In this document: positions 1 to 7,526 of the stretch, piece by piece
How the letters are laid out: every line of letters begins with the position of its first letter
Position numbering within the stretch: position 1 is the first letter of the stretch
Source of the DNA: an uncultured Bacilli bacterium
GTDB taxonomy: Bacteria > Bacillota_I > Bacilli_A > RF39 > UBA660
Assembly (NCBI GenBank): GCA_910587725.1
Contig: CAJUNG010000028.1
Location: forward strand, 1 to 24,157
DNA length: 24,157 nt
Direction: 5' to 3'
The notes under the pieces: model-generated
Seen by the model: the letters and a program-made list of their open reading frames with translations, nothing else
The model's database searches: none
Told to the model about the DNA's origin: nothing
Program-made: the position numbers and the translations under genes

Positions 1-13
1 CTTTTTTCTTCAT
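1..13 (-). CDS. Start of a further gene running off the left edge (partial; possible fourth surface-family member)
   Basis: Reading the minus strand, an ATG at 13-11 is followed by lysine codons (M-K-K-K) up to the window edge. A purine-rich stretch (AGGAAGAAGGGGG) lies just upstream at about 16-28 and can serve as ribosome binding site. The gene would begin 44 bases after the stop of the upstream family member and on the same strand. The lysine-rich start resembles the MKKKKRDK start of the two neighbouring paralogs, so I infer another member of the tandem family, but only four codons are visible and the product cannot be identified. Confidence 0.45.
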
Positions 14-57
14 ATCCCCCTTCTTCCTATGTCTAATCTATTGACATAACTCCCATT

Positions 58-1800
58 TTATGGGGTAAGAACAAGGCGAAAAGATAGATTTTTTACTGAA
101 TTTCCGTTATTATGATGAAATGCAAAAATTCCTGTACCGATTCCATCATACCAATCACCACCACGGACAGTCCAAGGGTAAATAGAAATACTACAAAAAC
201 CCATATCATTATACCAACTTGTTTCATATCTCACTACATTATCAGGATATAAATGGTTTCCAAATGGTCCCATCTCTCGTGTTGCATCTCCTAATATTCC
301 TACTTGATAATTAGTAGCATTCTTTGATGAATACTGATTATAATATATTTCCCAACGATTATTCGTAAAAAAATCTGGATAATAATTAATAATTTCGCTA
401 TTTCCTCCTACCACACTTGCATTAACATTATAGCCCATCACATATTCCCAAGCACCACCCGACATATCATAAATTCCTGTAATATTTCCCGTTGTGCTTG
501 CTATATATCCTGTTTCTGTGTTATAGAGACGTGTAATATCAGGTGTCGTTCCATTCAAATTTCCTGGAATACTTATTCCATTTGTATTATATCCTAAAGT
601 AGGCTCTTCTATATTTGCATATCCTGTTTTATAAGAGTTATTATTATTGTTTCTTACACTTTCCATACTTCCATATCTTGAGTGTTGTAAATATGCTACT
701 GCTCCCCATTCCGTATTTTTCATCATATGACTTTCGTCTTCCCTTAAATAATCATAACTCACCTTGAAGGCATTTCCAACAGAAATGTTTCTCCAACTGT
801 AAACATCTGGTTTTATCTGTAATTTTGTACTATCACTTACATTTACTTCAGACTCTGTCGTTTGAGTTGCTCCTTTATATCCGGACTCAAATTTACCTAC
901 CCAGAAGCCATTTGAGTTAAATGAAGTAAATGCTGGGTGCGTTAAATAACTTCCGGTTGTTGTCCCATTCGATATTGTAGTATCTTTATTTTCAAATTCT
1001 ACTTTAATTTCTTGTACTCGATTTTCTATTGTTGTAACTCCACTATATATAGTATCATTGAATATTTGATATCTATATCTTGGTATCCAGACAAAATAGC
1101 TCTCGATATTTTCTTCTGGAATGACCTCTCCATTAGCATAACTTACGGTTTTATCTTCAAGTACTACAGCATTTGCCCAAAGTTTTTCTTCATAACTATA
1201 CCATTTATCATAAAGGTCTGCCTTATGTACAGTTCCATCATTTTCAATGGTTACAGGAATTAGGTTATCGCTTAATACTGGGTCAGTCCCATTTAAAATA
1301 TTTTCTTTAAACTCTGTCGTTACCTTTTGCGTGATTTCTACTTCATCTGTGTTAATATCGATATCATTATGTAGAAGTCCTCCTTTTACATAAATCTCTA
1401 TTGTTTTTTCTTCCGTACCTTGATTATGTAGTCTCAATTTAATCTTTTTCTTTCCTTCTTTTTCTATCGTTCCAAAAGGTAAGTCATAATTTTCTTCAAA
1501 ATATTCGACGATGACATTTTCCTGTTGTTTATAGACCAGAGTATACTTTGAATCGATGGTATTTTCACTCATTAGTTCAAACTCAAGCACTTTATATTGA
1601 CCTGGAGATAGTACGTGATTTTGAATTTCTTCGTGATTTGACATCAGTTTATAGTTTAAAGAAGAAACCACAAGATGAATTGGTTTAATTTCTAATGACT
1701 TCTTAAAAAAGGCATAAGTTCTTCCTAAAAAAACCGCAATAATCAACATAGAGACAACGATAATAGAAGTGATGACTTTATCTCTTTTTTTCTTTTTCAT
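58..1800 (-). CDS. Membrane-anchored surface protein with FGE/C-type-lectin-like head (family copy 1)
   Basis: This 580-residue protein has a lysine-rich start, one hydrophobic segment (about 8-30, ending TYAFF, reminiscent of TasA/camelysin-type exported proteins), a beta-rich stalk (about 31-180), a linker with the WYSYEEKLWANAVV and YFVWIPRY motifs (about 199-242), and a C-terminal head. Head motifs match the formylglycine-generating-enzyme (FGE-sulfatase) fold: NTEWGAVAYLQHS (like TEAEWE), YDMSGGAWEYV (like DMAGNVWEW), VRGGDW and the final SFRLVLTP (like RGGSW...GFR). The only cysteine is in MGFCSIS, so the FGE catalytic pair is absent and a binding or structural role is more likely. The start is set at 1800, not at an earlier in-frame codon, because AGGTGA precedes it and the sister copy starts identically. 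The first 212 codons are identical at nucleotide level to copy 2. Expected location is extracellular, tethered by the N-terminus; the ligand is unknown. Confidence 0.85.
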   Translation of the reverse strand: MKKKKRDKVITSIIVVSMLIIAVFLGRTYAFFKKSLEIKPIHLVVSSLNYKLMSNHEEIQNHVLSPGQYKVLEFELMSENTIDSKYTLVYKQQENVIVEYFEENYDLPFGTIEKEGKKKIKLRLHNQGTEEKTIEIYVKGGLLHNDIDINTDEVEITQKVTTEFKENILNGTDPVLSDNLIPVTIENDGTVHKADLYDKWYSYEEKLWANAVVLEDKTVSYANGEVIPEENIESYFVWIPRYRYQIFNDTIYSGVTTIENRVQEIKVEFENKDTTISNGTTTGSYLTHPAFTSFNSNGFWVGKFESGYKGATQTTESEVNVSDSTKLQIKPDVYSWRNISVGNAFKVSYDYLREDESHMMKNTEWGAVAYLQHSRYGSMESVRNNNNNSYKTGYANIEEPTLGYNTNGISIPGNLNGTTPDITRLYNTETGYIASTTGNITGIYDMSGGAWEYVMGYNVNASVVGGNSEIINYYPDFFTNNRWEIYYNQYSSKNATNYQVGILGDATREMGPFGNHLYPDNVVRYETSWYNDMGFCSISIYPWTVRGGDWYDGIGTGIFAFHHNNGNSVKNLSFRLVLTP

Positions 1801-1812
1801 TTTTTCACCTAC
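1163..1812 (-). repeat. 650-bp perfect repeat, copy A (5' half of family copy 1)
   Basis: This segment matches 2925-3574 base for base in a manual line-by-line comparison, including third codon positions and the ribosome binding site upstream of the ATG. Identity stops on one side at 1162 (T versus C at 2924) and on the other at 1813 (T versus C at 3575). It encodes the membrane segment and stalk only. Offset between the copies is 1762 bases. Confidence 0.93.
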
Positions 1813-1819
1813 TTTTGAT

Positions 1820-3562
1820 TTAAGGGGTAAGAGTGACACGAAAGGAAAGGATTGTACTTACTCTACCACCAGCATAATCAAATGTAAAGATGCCAGACTC
1901 GACGCCGTGCTGCCAATACCCTCCACGTACGAACCAAGGGCCATTAGGATTGACGAATTGTGCCAAGTCAGAGTACCAACTTGTTCGATATCTTGCAACT
2001 TCGTCAGGATTCTTTGCTGTTCCAAATGGTCCAAGTTCTTTCGTTGCATCTCCTAGTAGTCCTGTTTGATACTTACTAGCACCTTCTGCATTAGAGTACT
2101 TATCGTAGTATTTCTCCCATCTACTGTTTGTAAAAAAATCTCCATAGTGGTTAGTTAACCCACTATTTCCTCCAATAACACTTGCATCCACATTGTATCC
2201 CATCACAGATTCCCAAGTTCCACCCGACATATCATAAATTCCCGTGATATTTCCCGTCGTACTTGCGGTATAACCGACTTCTGTATTATAAGGTAAAGTA
2301 ACATCAGTTGTTGTTCCGTTTAAATTTTCTGGAATACTTGTTCCCCCATTATATCCTAGAGTCGGTTCTGAAATAGAAGCATAACCTGTTTTATAAGAAC
2401 TATTGTTATTACTTCTTACACTCGTCATACTTCCATACTTAGAATGTTGTAGGTAGGCTACTGCTCCCCATTCGGTATTTTTCATCATATGAGATTCATC
2501 ACTTCTTAAATAATCGTAACTTACCTTGAACATATTTCCAAGAGCTATACCTCTCCAACTATAAACATCTGGTTTTATCTGTAGTTTTGTACTATCGTCA
2601 GAATTTACTTTCGCAGTCTCTGTAGATGTTGCTCCCTGATAACTTGATTCAAATTTACCTACCCAGAATCCATTGGAATCAAACGAAGTAAATGCTGGGT
2701 GCGTTAACCAACTACCTGTTGTTGTCCCATTCGATATTGTGGTATCCTTATTTTCAAATTCTACTTCAATTTCTTGTACTCTATCTTCAATTGCAGTTAA
2801 TCCAGTATAAACTGTATCATTAAATATCTTATATTTATATCTTGGAATCCATACAAAGTAACTCTCGATATTTTCTTCGGGAATGACCTCTCCATTTTCA
2901 TAACTTACAGTTTTATCTTCAAGCACTACAGCATTTGCCCAAAGTTTTTCTTCATAACTATACCATTTATCATAAAGGTCTGCCTTATGTACAGTTCCAT
3001 CATTTTCAATGGTTACAGGAATTAGGTTATCGCTTAATACTGGGTCAGTCCCATTTAAAATATTTTCTTTAAACTCTGTCGTTACCTTTTGCGTGATTTC
3101 TACTTCATCTGTGTTAATATCGATATCATTATGTAGAAGTCCTCCTTTTACATAAATCTCTATTGTTTTTTCTTCCGTACCTTGATTATGTAGTCTCAAT
3201 TTAATCTTTTTCTTTCCTTCTTTTTCTATCGTTCCAAAAGGTAAGTCATAATTTTCTTCAAAATATTCGACGATGACATTTTCCTGTTGTTTATAGACCA
3301 GAGTATACTTTGAATCGATGGTATTTTCACTCATTAGTTCAAACTCAAGCACTTTATATTGACCTGGAGATAGTACGTGATTTTGAATTTCTTCGTGATT
3401 TGACATCAGTTTATAGTTTAAAGAAGAAACCACAAGATGAATTGGTTTAATTTCTAATGACTTCTTAAAAAAGGCATAAGTTCTTCCTAAAAAAACCGCA
3501 ATAATCAACATAGAGACAACGATAATAGAAGTGATGACTTTATCTCTTTTTTTCTTTTTCAT
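1820..3562 (-). CDS. Membrane-anchored surface protein with FGE/C-type-lectin-like head (family copy 2)
   Basis: This is a 580-residue paralog of the genes on either side, starting 19 bases after copy 3 stops and ending 19 bases before copy 1 starts. The start at 3562 is preceded by AGGTGA at a five-base spacing. The layout is a hydrophobic anchor (about 8-30), a stalk, the WANAVV and FVWIPRY linker (about 199-242), then an FGE-like head with NTEWGAVAYLQHS, YDMSGGTWESV, FVRGGYW and SFRVTLTP. I see no cysteine anywhere in the protein, so FGE catalysis is excluded by established chemistry of that family. Its stalk is identical to copy 1, while its last ~60 residues (FVNPNGPWFVRGG) are closest to copy 3. 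The reverse-strand segment 1892-1951 is about 58% G+C, well above the surroundings. Probably co-transcribed with copies 3 and 1. Confidence 0.87.
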   Translation of the reverse strand: MKKKKRDKVITSIIVVSMLIIAVFLGRTYAFFKKSLEIKPIHLVVSSLNYKLMSNHEEIQNHVLSPGQYKVLEFELMSENTIDSKYTLVYKQQENVIVEYFEENYDLPFGTIEKEGKKKIKLRLHNQGTEEKTIEIYVKGGLLHNDIDINTDEVEITQKVTTEFKENILNGTDPVLSDNLIPVTIENDGTVHKADLYDKWYSYEEKLWANAVVLEDKTVSYENGEVIPEENIESYFVWIPRYKYKIFNDTVYTGLTAIEDRVQEIEVEFENKDTTISNGTTTGSWLTHPAFTSFDSNGFWVGKFESSYQGATSTETAKVNSDDSTKLQIKPDVYSWRGIALGNMFKVSYDYLRSDESHMMKNTEWGAVAYLQHSKYGSMTSVRSNNNSSYKTGYASISEPTLGYNGGTSIPENLNGTTTDVTLPYNTEVGYTASTTGNITGIYDMSGGTWESVMGYNVDASVIGGNSGLTNHYGDFFTNSRWEKYYDKYSNAEGASKYQTGLLGDATKELGPFGTAKNPDEVARYRTSWYSDLAQFVNPNGPWFVRGGYWQHGVESGIFTFDYAGGRVSTILSFRVTLTP

Positions 3563-3574
3563 TTTTTCACCTAC
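2925..3574 (-). repeat. 650-bp perfect repeat, copy B (5' half of family copy 2)
   Basis: This is the partner of 1163-1812. It spans the ribosome binding site, the start codon at 3562 and the first 212 codons. Absence of even synonymous change implies very recent duplication or gene conversion. Confidence 0.93.
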
Positions 3575-3581
3575 CTTTCAT

Positions 3582-5387
3582 TTATGGAGACAATACGATA
3601 CGGAAGGAAATGTTCGTATTCACCTCACCTCTAAAGATACCGAACACAAAGGTACCAGAGACTACACCACCCTGCCAGTTCCCGCCACGTGCGAACCAAG
3701 GGGCAATAGGGTTGACGAAGTACGACATGTCTTCATACCAACTCATACGATACCTTGTACTTTCATCAGGGTCATTTACTCTTCCAAATGGACCCATTTC
3801 TCTTGTTGCATCTCCTAGTAGTCCTGTTTGATATTTACTACCATCTGCTACTGCATTAGAATATTTATCATAGTATTTTTCCCACTTACTGTTTGTAAAG
3901 AAGTCTCCATAGATACTTGTTAACTCACTATTTCCTCCTACGGTATTAGCACTTATATTATATCCCATCACATATTCCCAAGAACCACCCGACATATCAT
4001 AAATTCCCGTGACATTCCCGGTCGTACTTGCCATATACCCAGTCGGTGTATTATAGGTTTGTGTTACATCAGCAGTTGTTCCATTTAGATTTCCAGAAAT
4101 ACTTGTTCCATTAGTATTATATCCTAGAGTTGGTTCTGTTACACTTGCATATCCTGTTTGATAAGAGTTATTATTGTTGGTTCTTACACTCTTCATGCTT
4201 CCATATTTTGAGTGTTGCAGGTATGCTACTGCTCCCCATTCCATATTTTTCATCATATGACTTTCATCACTTCGCAAATAATCATAGCTTACTTTAAAAG
4301 CATTTCCTACAGTAATACTTCTCCAACTATAAACATCTGGTTTTATTTGAAGTTTCGTACTATCACTTGAATTTACTTCAGCTTCTGTCACTGTAGTCGC
4401 TCCCTTATAACCTGATTCAAACTTTCCTACCCAGAATCCATTTGAATTAAATGAGGTAAATGCTGGATGCGTTAACCATTCATTCTTTTTTGTTCCATTT
4501 GATTTTGCGATATCTTTATTTTCAAATTCTACTTTAATTTCTTGTACTCTGTTTTCTAAAGTTGTAACTCCGGTATATATGGTATCATTAAATATTTGAT
4601 ATCTAAATCTTGGTATCCATACAAAGTATGACTCTATATTTTCTTCTGGTATTATTTCATATTCACTATAGGTTTTCGTTTTGTCTAAAAGAACAACGGC
4701 ATTTGCCCATAGTTTGTCTTCATAGCTATACCACTCATCATAAATATTCGCTTTTTGTACGGTTCCATCATCTTGAATCGTTACAGGAACTAGATTTTCT
4801 GAAAGGATTGGGTCACATCCATTTAACAAGGTTTCTCTATAAGTCATTTCTTCTGTCTGTGACATTCTTAAACTTAACTTAAACCTCATACTTTTTCCTT
4901 GAATTAATGATTCCTCTTCGAGAGTATCTCTTATCCATAAGCGAAGTTCATATTCAATCGTTTCATTTCCTAAAATAATGCCTTCATCAATGACGTTGTC
5001 CACAATATTTGATACAAAATCAATTGTCGTTTCTTTATTTTTAGTTAATCCATACTTTACATCTTCACGAGCAAGAGGTTGTCCCACAGTAATTTCTTCT
5101 AGTTTCAAAACATATGCCGTATCCATACTTGTTTTATTCGTAATTCTAAAGGTAAACGCTTCTTGTATCATTCCTACTTCATCATACATTGGTAAAGCAT
5201 TTTCAATATATAAATTATTCTCATCCTCATCTAAAACTAAATCTAGATTTCCGGCATTTACTACTTGTTGTTTACTTCCAAAAATTGTGAGATTGATAAA
5301 TGCAAAAGAAACACCGAAAAACAATATAAAAAGTCCAAGGAAAAACACTCCTAATTTAACAAATTTATTTAAGTCCCTCTTTTCCAT
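3582..5387 (-). CDS. Membrane-anchored surface protein with FGE/C-type-lectin-like head (family copy 3, first in the cassette)
   Basis: This 601-residue protein is the promoter-proximal member of the tandem family. The start is placed at the ATG at 5387 because AAGGAG lies seven bases upstream; an ATG seven codons earlier (5408) has no good ribosome binding site. The N-terminus differs from copies 1 and 2: a hydrophobic segment (about 12-30) is followed by NAGNLDLVLDE (about 44-54), the pattern of TasA/camelysin-type, SipW-dependent exported proteins. The linker motifs WYSYEDKLWANAVV and YFVWIPRF and the FGE-like head (MEWGAVAYLQHS, YDMSGGSWEYV, FARGGNW, SFRIVLSP) are shared with the paralogs. 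A single cysteine (NGCDP) lies in the stalk and none in the head, so FGE enzyme activity is unlikely. The C-terminal coding segment 3654-3713 is about 60% G+C. The ligand is unknown. Confidence 0.86.
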   Translation of the reverse strand: MEKRDLNKFVKLGVFFLGLFILFFGVSFAFINLTIFGSKQQVVNAGNLDLVLDEDENNLYIENALPMYDEVGMIQEAFTFRITNKTSMDTAYVLKLEEITVGQPLAREDVKYGLTKNKETTIDFVSNIVDNVIDEGIILGNETIEYELRLWIRDTLEEESLIQGKSMRFKLSLRMSQTEEMTYRETLLNGCDPILSENLVPVTIQDDGTVQKANIYDEWYSYEDKLWANAVVLLDKTKTYSEYEIIPEENIESYFVWIPRFRYQIFNDTIYTGVTTLENRVQEIKVEFENKDIAKSNGTKKNEWLTHPAFTSFNSNGFWVGKFESGYKGATTVTEAEVNSSDSTKLQIKPDVYSWRSITVGNAFKVSYDYLRSDESHMMKNMEWGAVAYLQHSKYGSMKSVRTNNNNSYQTGYASVTEPTLGYNTNGTSISGNLNGTTADVTQTYNTPTGYMASTTGNVTGIYDMSGGSWEYVMGYNISANTVGGNSELTSIYGDFFTNSKWEKYYDKYSNAVADGSKYQTGLLGDATREMGPFGRVNDPDESTRYRMSWYEDMSYFVNPIAPWFARGGNWQGGVVSGTFVFGIFRGEVNTNISFRIVLSP

Positions 5388-5471
5388 CCCTCTACTCCTT
5401 TTTATCATTTTATCAGTAATTCCTATCTACATTTGTTGAATTTTACCTACTTCTAGTATCATGCTAGTACT

Positions 5472-5500
5472 AGTTTAACACAAATAGAATTATCCTTCAA
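5472..5500 (-). promoter_or_regulatory. Candidate promoter of the surface-protein cassette
   Basis: On the minus strand TTGAAG (5500-5495), a 17-base spacer and TAAACT (5477-5472) give a plausible sigma-A type promoter. It lies 85 bases upstream of the copy 3 start and downstream of the kinase terminator. Both hexamers match consensus at four of six positions, so the call is moderate. Confidence 0.5.
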
Positions 5501-5510
5501 TAAAAAACGG

Positions 5511-5528
5511 GATAACTTGTGATAACTT
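5511..5528. promoter_or_regulatory. Direct repeat GATAACTT x2, 10-bp period, upstream of the cassette promoter
   Basis: GATAACTT occurs at 5511-5518 and 5521-5528, one helical turn apart, 11-28 bases upstream of the candidate -35 of the surface cassette. Tandem half-sites with this spacing just upstream of -35 are typical of activator (response-regulator type) binding. The role is inferred from position only. Confidence 0.35.
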
Positions 5529-5569
5529 TTTTGCTTGAATATCTAATCGTTACTTATTTTAATTAAGAC

Positions 5570-5596
5570 AAAAAAAGCAACTAGTTTTCTAGTCAC
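5570..5596 (-). terminator. Rho-independent terminator after the hybrid kinase
   Basis: On the minus strand GTGACTAG, loop AAAA and CTAGTTGC form an eight-pair stem with two G-T pairs, followed by seven T residues. The TAG stop of the kinase gene lies inside the left arm. It separates the kinase operon from the surface-protein cassette. Confidence 0.75.
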
Positions 5597-7526
5597 TATT
5601 CTTTTTTTCATTCATTGCATCTACTATCACAACACTAGGAACATTATCCCAGTCTACTTTTTCTGCAAAATCTTCTTCTTTCTTTTCTTTAAATACCTGA
5701 TTTAATTTATCTTGTATCTGTTTTTTATTAAATGGTTTAGCAATATAATCGATGAATCCTTCACTTAAATATTTTTCTTTTGCCCCAGCAATCGCATCTG
5801 CTGTTAACGCAATCACAGGAGTTTTAAAACTTGATTTTTCTTTTAATATTTTTAATGCTGTTTCCCCACTCATTACGGGCATCATAATATCCATTAAAAT
5901 CAAATCGTAATTCTTTCCATTCTCTATTTTTTGAATGCATTCTTCTCCATTTTTACAAGTATCAAATATAAAACCGAAATCTGACATTGCTCGAAGTGCG
6001 ACTTTTATATTTAATTCATTATCATCTACAATTAGAATTCTTTTTTTCCCATAAGAAACAAGACGTTCTTTATTTCTTTCCATAATCTCTGTTGTTGATA
6101 AAATTTGAGTATCGGTTAGTGGCTTAATCATAGTTCCTATTTTTTGCGGAATATGGACAATAAAGATAGAACCTTTTCCGAACTGGCTTTGTACATTAAT
6201 TTTACCATCCATCATCTCTACTAATTTTTTCGTAATTGCAAGACCTAGTCCAGTTCCTTCTGTCGTTGAATTTTTCTCTATGTCAAGACGTTCAAACTTT
6301 GTAAATAATTTATCAATGTCTTCCTTTCTAATTCCGCGTCCAGTATCTTCTACACTCATCATTAAATAACAAATACCCTCTTGATTAATACATTTTACAG
6401 TAAATTTGATATGTCCTTTTTCTGTATATTTGATAGCATTGGTCAGAAGATTAGTAATAATTCCTTTGATATGTGATTTGTCCCCAATTAACTCATAAGG
6501 AATATCTTCGGCAATATGATACGAAAAATCGATTGGCTTATTTCCAATTCTTGTACTGTTTACTTTTACTAGAGAAGTAATCTCCTCTTTAAAATTATAT
6601 GGATTTTCTACTAGTTCCATTTTTCCACTTTCTACCTTATTAATATCTAAAATATTTCCCACAATTTCTAAAAGTGTATGAGATGCGCTAATAATATCTT
6701 CAGCATCTTCTCCTACTTCTTTTGGTAATACATCTTTATAGGTGATGATATCTTCACTCATTCCTACAATCGCATTGAGTGGAGTCCTAATTTCATGAGA
6801 CATACTAGATAAAAAGTCACTTTTTGCACGATTTGCGCGTTCTGCTTGTTCTTTAGCAAACTGTAATTCACCAATCATTTTTAAATCAGGATTTTCTATT
6901 GTATGATACATTACTAAATTAATAAAAGTAAGGGCAAATGGAATTACAATAATACTTGGATCTAAATATCTTAAAATCAATGAAAAAATAGCAATAATAA
7001 AAAATACTAAAAGAGGGATATATCTTTTATTTCTAATTTCTTTAAAATTAATGAGCGAACTAGTAATCGATAGAAATATATACGCTGCACAAACAATATA
7101 AGTAATGAGAGACTTTGCCCCATAACTATACATAATCCCTTGTTCATTCATAATTTCAATAGGAGAAAAAAATGTAATAATAATAATCAACAGGTTAAAA
7201 ACTGATGTAATTTGTTTAAATTTTTGAAAAAACTCTTCATTTTTTTTACCAATAGAGATATAAAATAAATATCGATAAAATAGATAACACCAAGCCATAT
7301 ATCCAATACAAGTAAAGTTATTTAGAAATTGCAATAGTGGAATATGATTATAGCGATATGCAATATAATAGATAAAGGTTTCAATAGCGGTTTCAAACAA
7401 TTCAACGATTACCAATAGTCCGAATATTTCAGTTTCCTGATTTTTGACTCTTTTTTTAGAAAAAAAGACAATTAATATAAATATGTTTAATAAAATAGAA
7501 GCTCCTGACAAATATAAGTTTGGCAT
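5589..7526 (-). CDS. Hybrid sensor histidine kinase (multi-pass membrane sensor, HisKA, HATPase, receiver)
   Basis: This 645-residue protein is a membrane sensor kinase. About seven hydrophobic segments fill residues 5-210. A short coiled helix leads to the dimerisation domain with the phospho-accepting His in SMSHEIRTPLNAIVG (H244). The ATPase domain shows the N box (NLLTNAIKY, about 359-367), the G1 box DTGRGI (about 394-399) and the G2 box GTGLGLAI (about 424-431). A receiver domain (about 496-612) has the acidic pair D501-D502, phospho-acceptor D546 in LMDIMMP, T575 and K597 in AKPFN. No HPt or DNA-binding output domain is present and no separate response regulator is nearby. The ATG overlaps the upstream stop by one base (TAATG), so translation is probably coupled to the acyltransferase-like gene. 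The signal sensed is unknown. Confidence 0.93.
   Translation of the reverse strand: MPNLYLSGASILLNIFILIVFFSKKRVKNQETEIFGLLVIVELFETAIETFIYYIAYRYNHIPLLQFLNNFTCIGYMAWCYLFYRYLFYISIGKKNEEFFQKFKQITSVFNLLIIIITFFSPIEIMNEQGIMYSYGAKSLITYIVCAAYIFLSITSSLINFKEIRNKRYIPLLVFFIIAIFSLILRYLDPSIIVIPFALTFINLVMYHTIENPDLKMIGELQFAKEQAERANRAKSDFLSSMSHEIRTPLNAIVGMSEDIITYKDVLPKEVGEDAEDIISASHTLLEIVGNILDINKVESGKMELVENPYNFKEEITSLVKVNSTRIGNKPIDFSYHIAEDIPYELIGDKSHIKGIITNLLTNAIKYTEKGHIKFTVKCINQEGICYLMMSVEDTGRGIRKEDIDKLFTKFERLDIEKNSTTEGTGLGLAITKKLVEMMDGKINVQSQFGKGSIFIVHIPQKIGTMIKPLTDTQILSTTEIMERNKERLVSYGKKRILIVDDNELNIKVALRAMSDFGFIFDTCKNGEECIQKIENGKNYDLILMDIMMPVMSGETALKILKEKSSFKTPVIALTADAIAGAKEKYLSEGFIDYIAKPFNKKQIQDKLNQVFKEKKEEDFAEKVDWDNVPSVVIVDAMNEKKNSD

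Noticed and set aside
1801..1839. A 13-residue N-terminal extension of copy 1
   Set aside because: The paralog starts at MKKKKRDK, AGGTGA precedes that ATG, and the extension would overlap the stop of copy 2.
1769..2056. Plus-strand ORF of 95 codons antisense to the junction of copies 1 and 2, with a matching one at 3531-3818
   Set aside because: They arise at the same place because the underlying sequences are paralogous; no ribosome binding site, and the surface genes on the other strand are clearly coding.
58..5387. Calling the three surface proteins formylglycine-generating enzymes or sulfatase maturases
   Set aside because: The fold motifs fit, but the head domains lack the catalytic cysteine pair (none or one cysteine per protein).
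4978..5439. Plus-strand ORF of 153 codons
   Set aside because: Antisense to the copy 3 stalk; low-complexity Ser/Leu/Phe composition without start signals.
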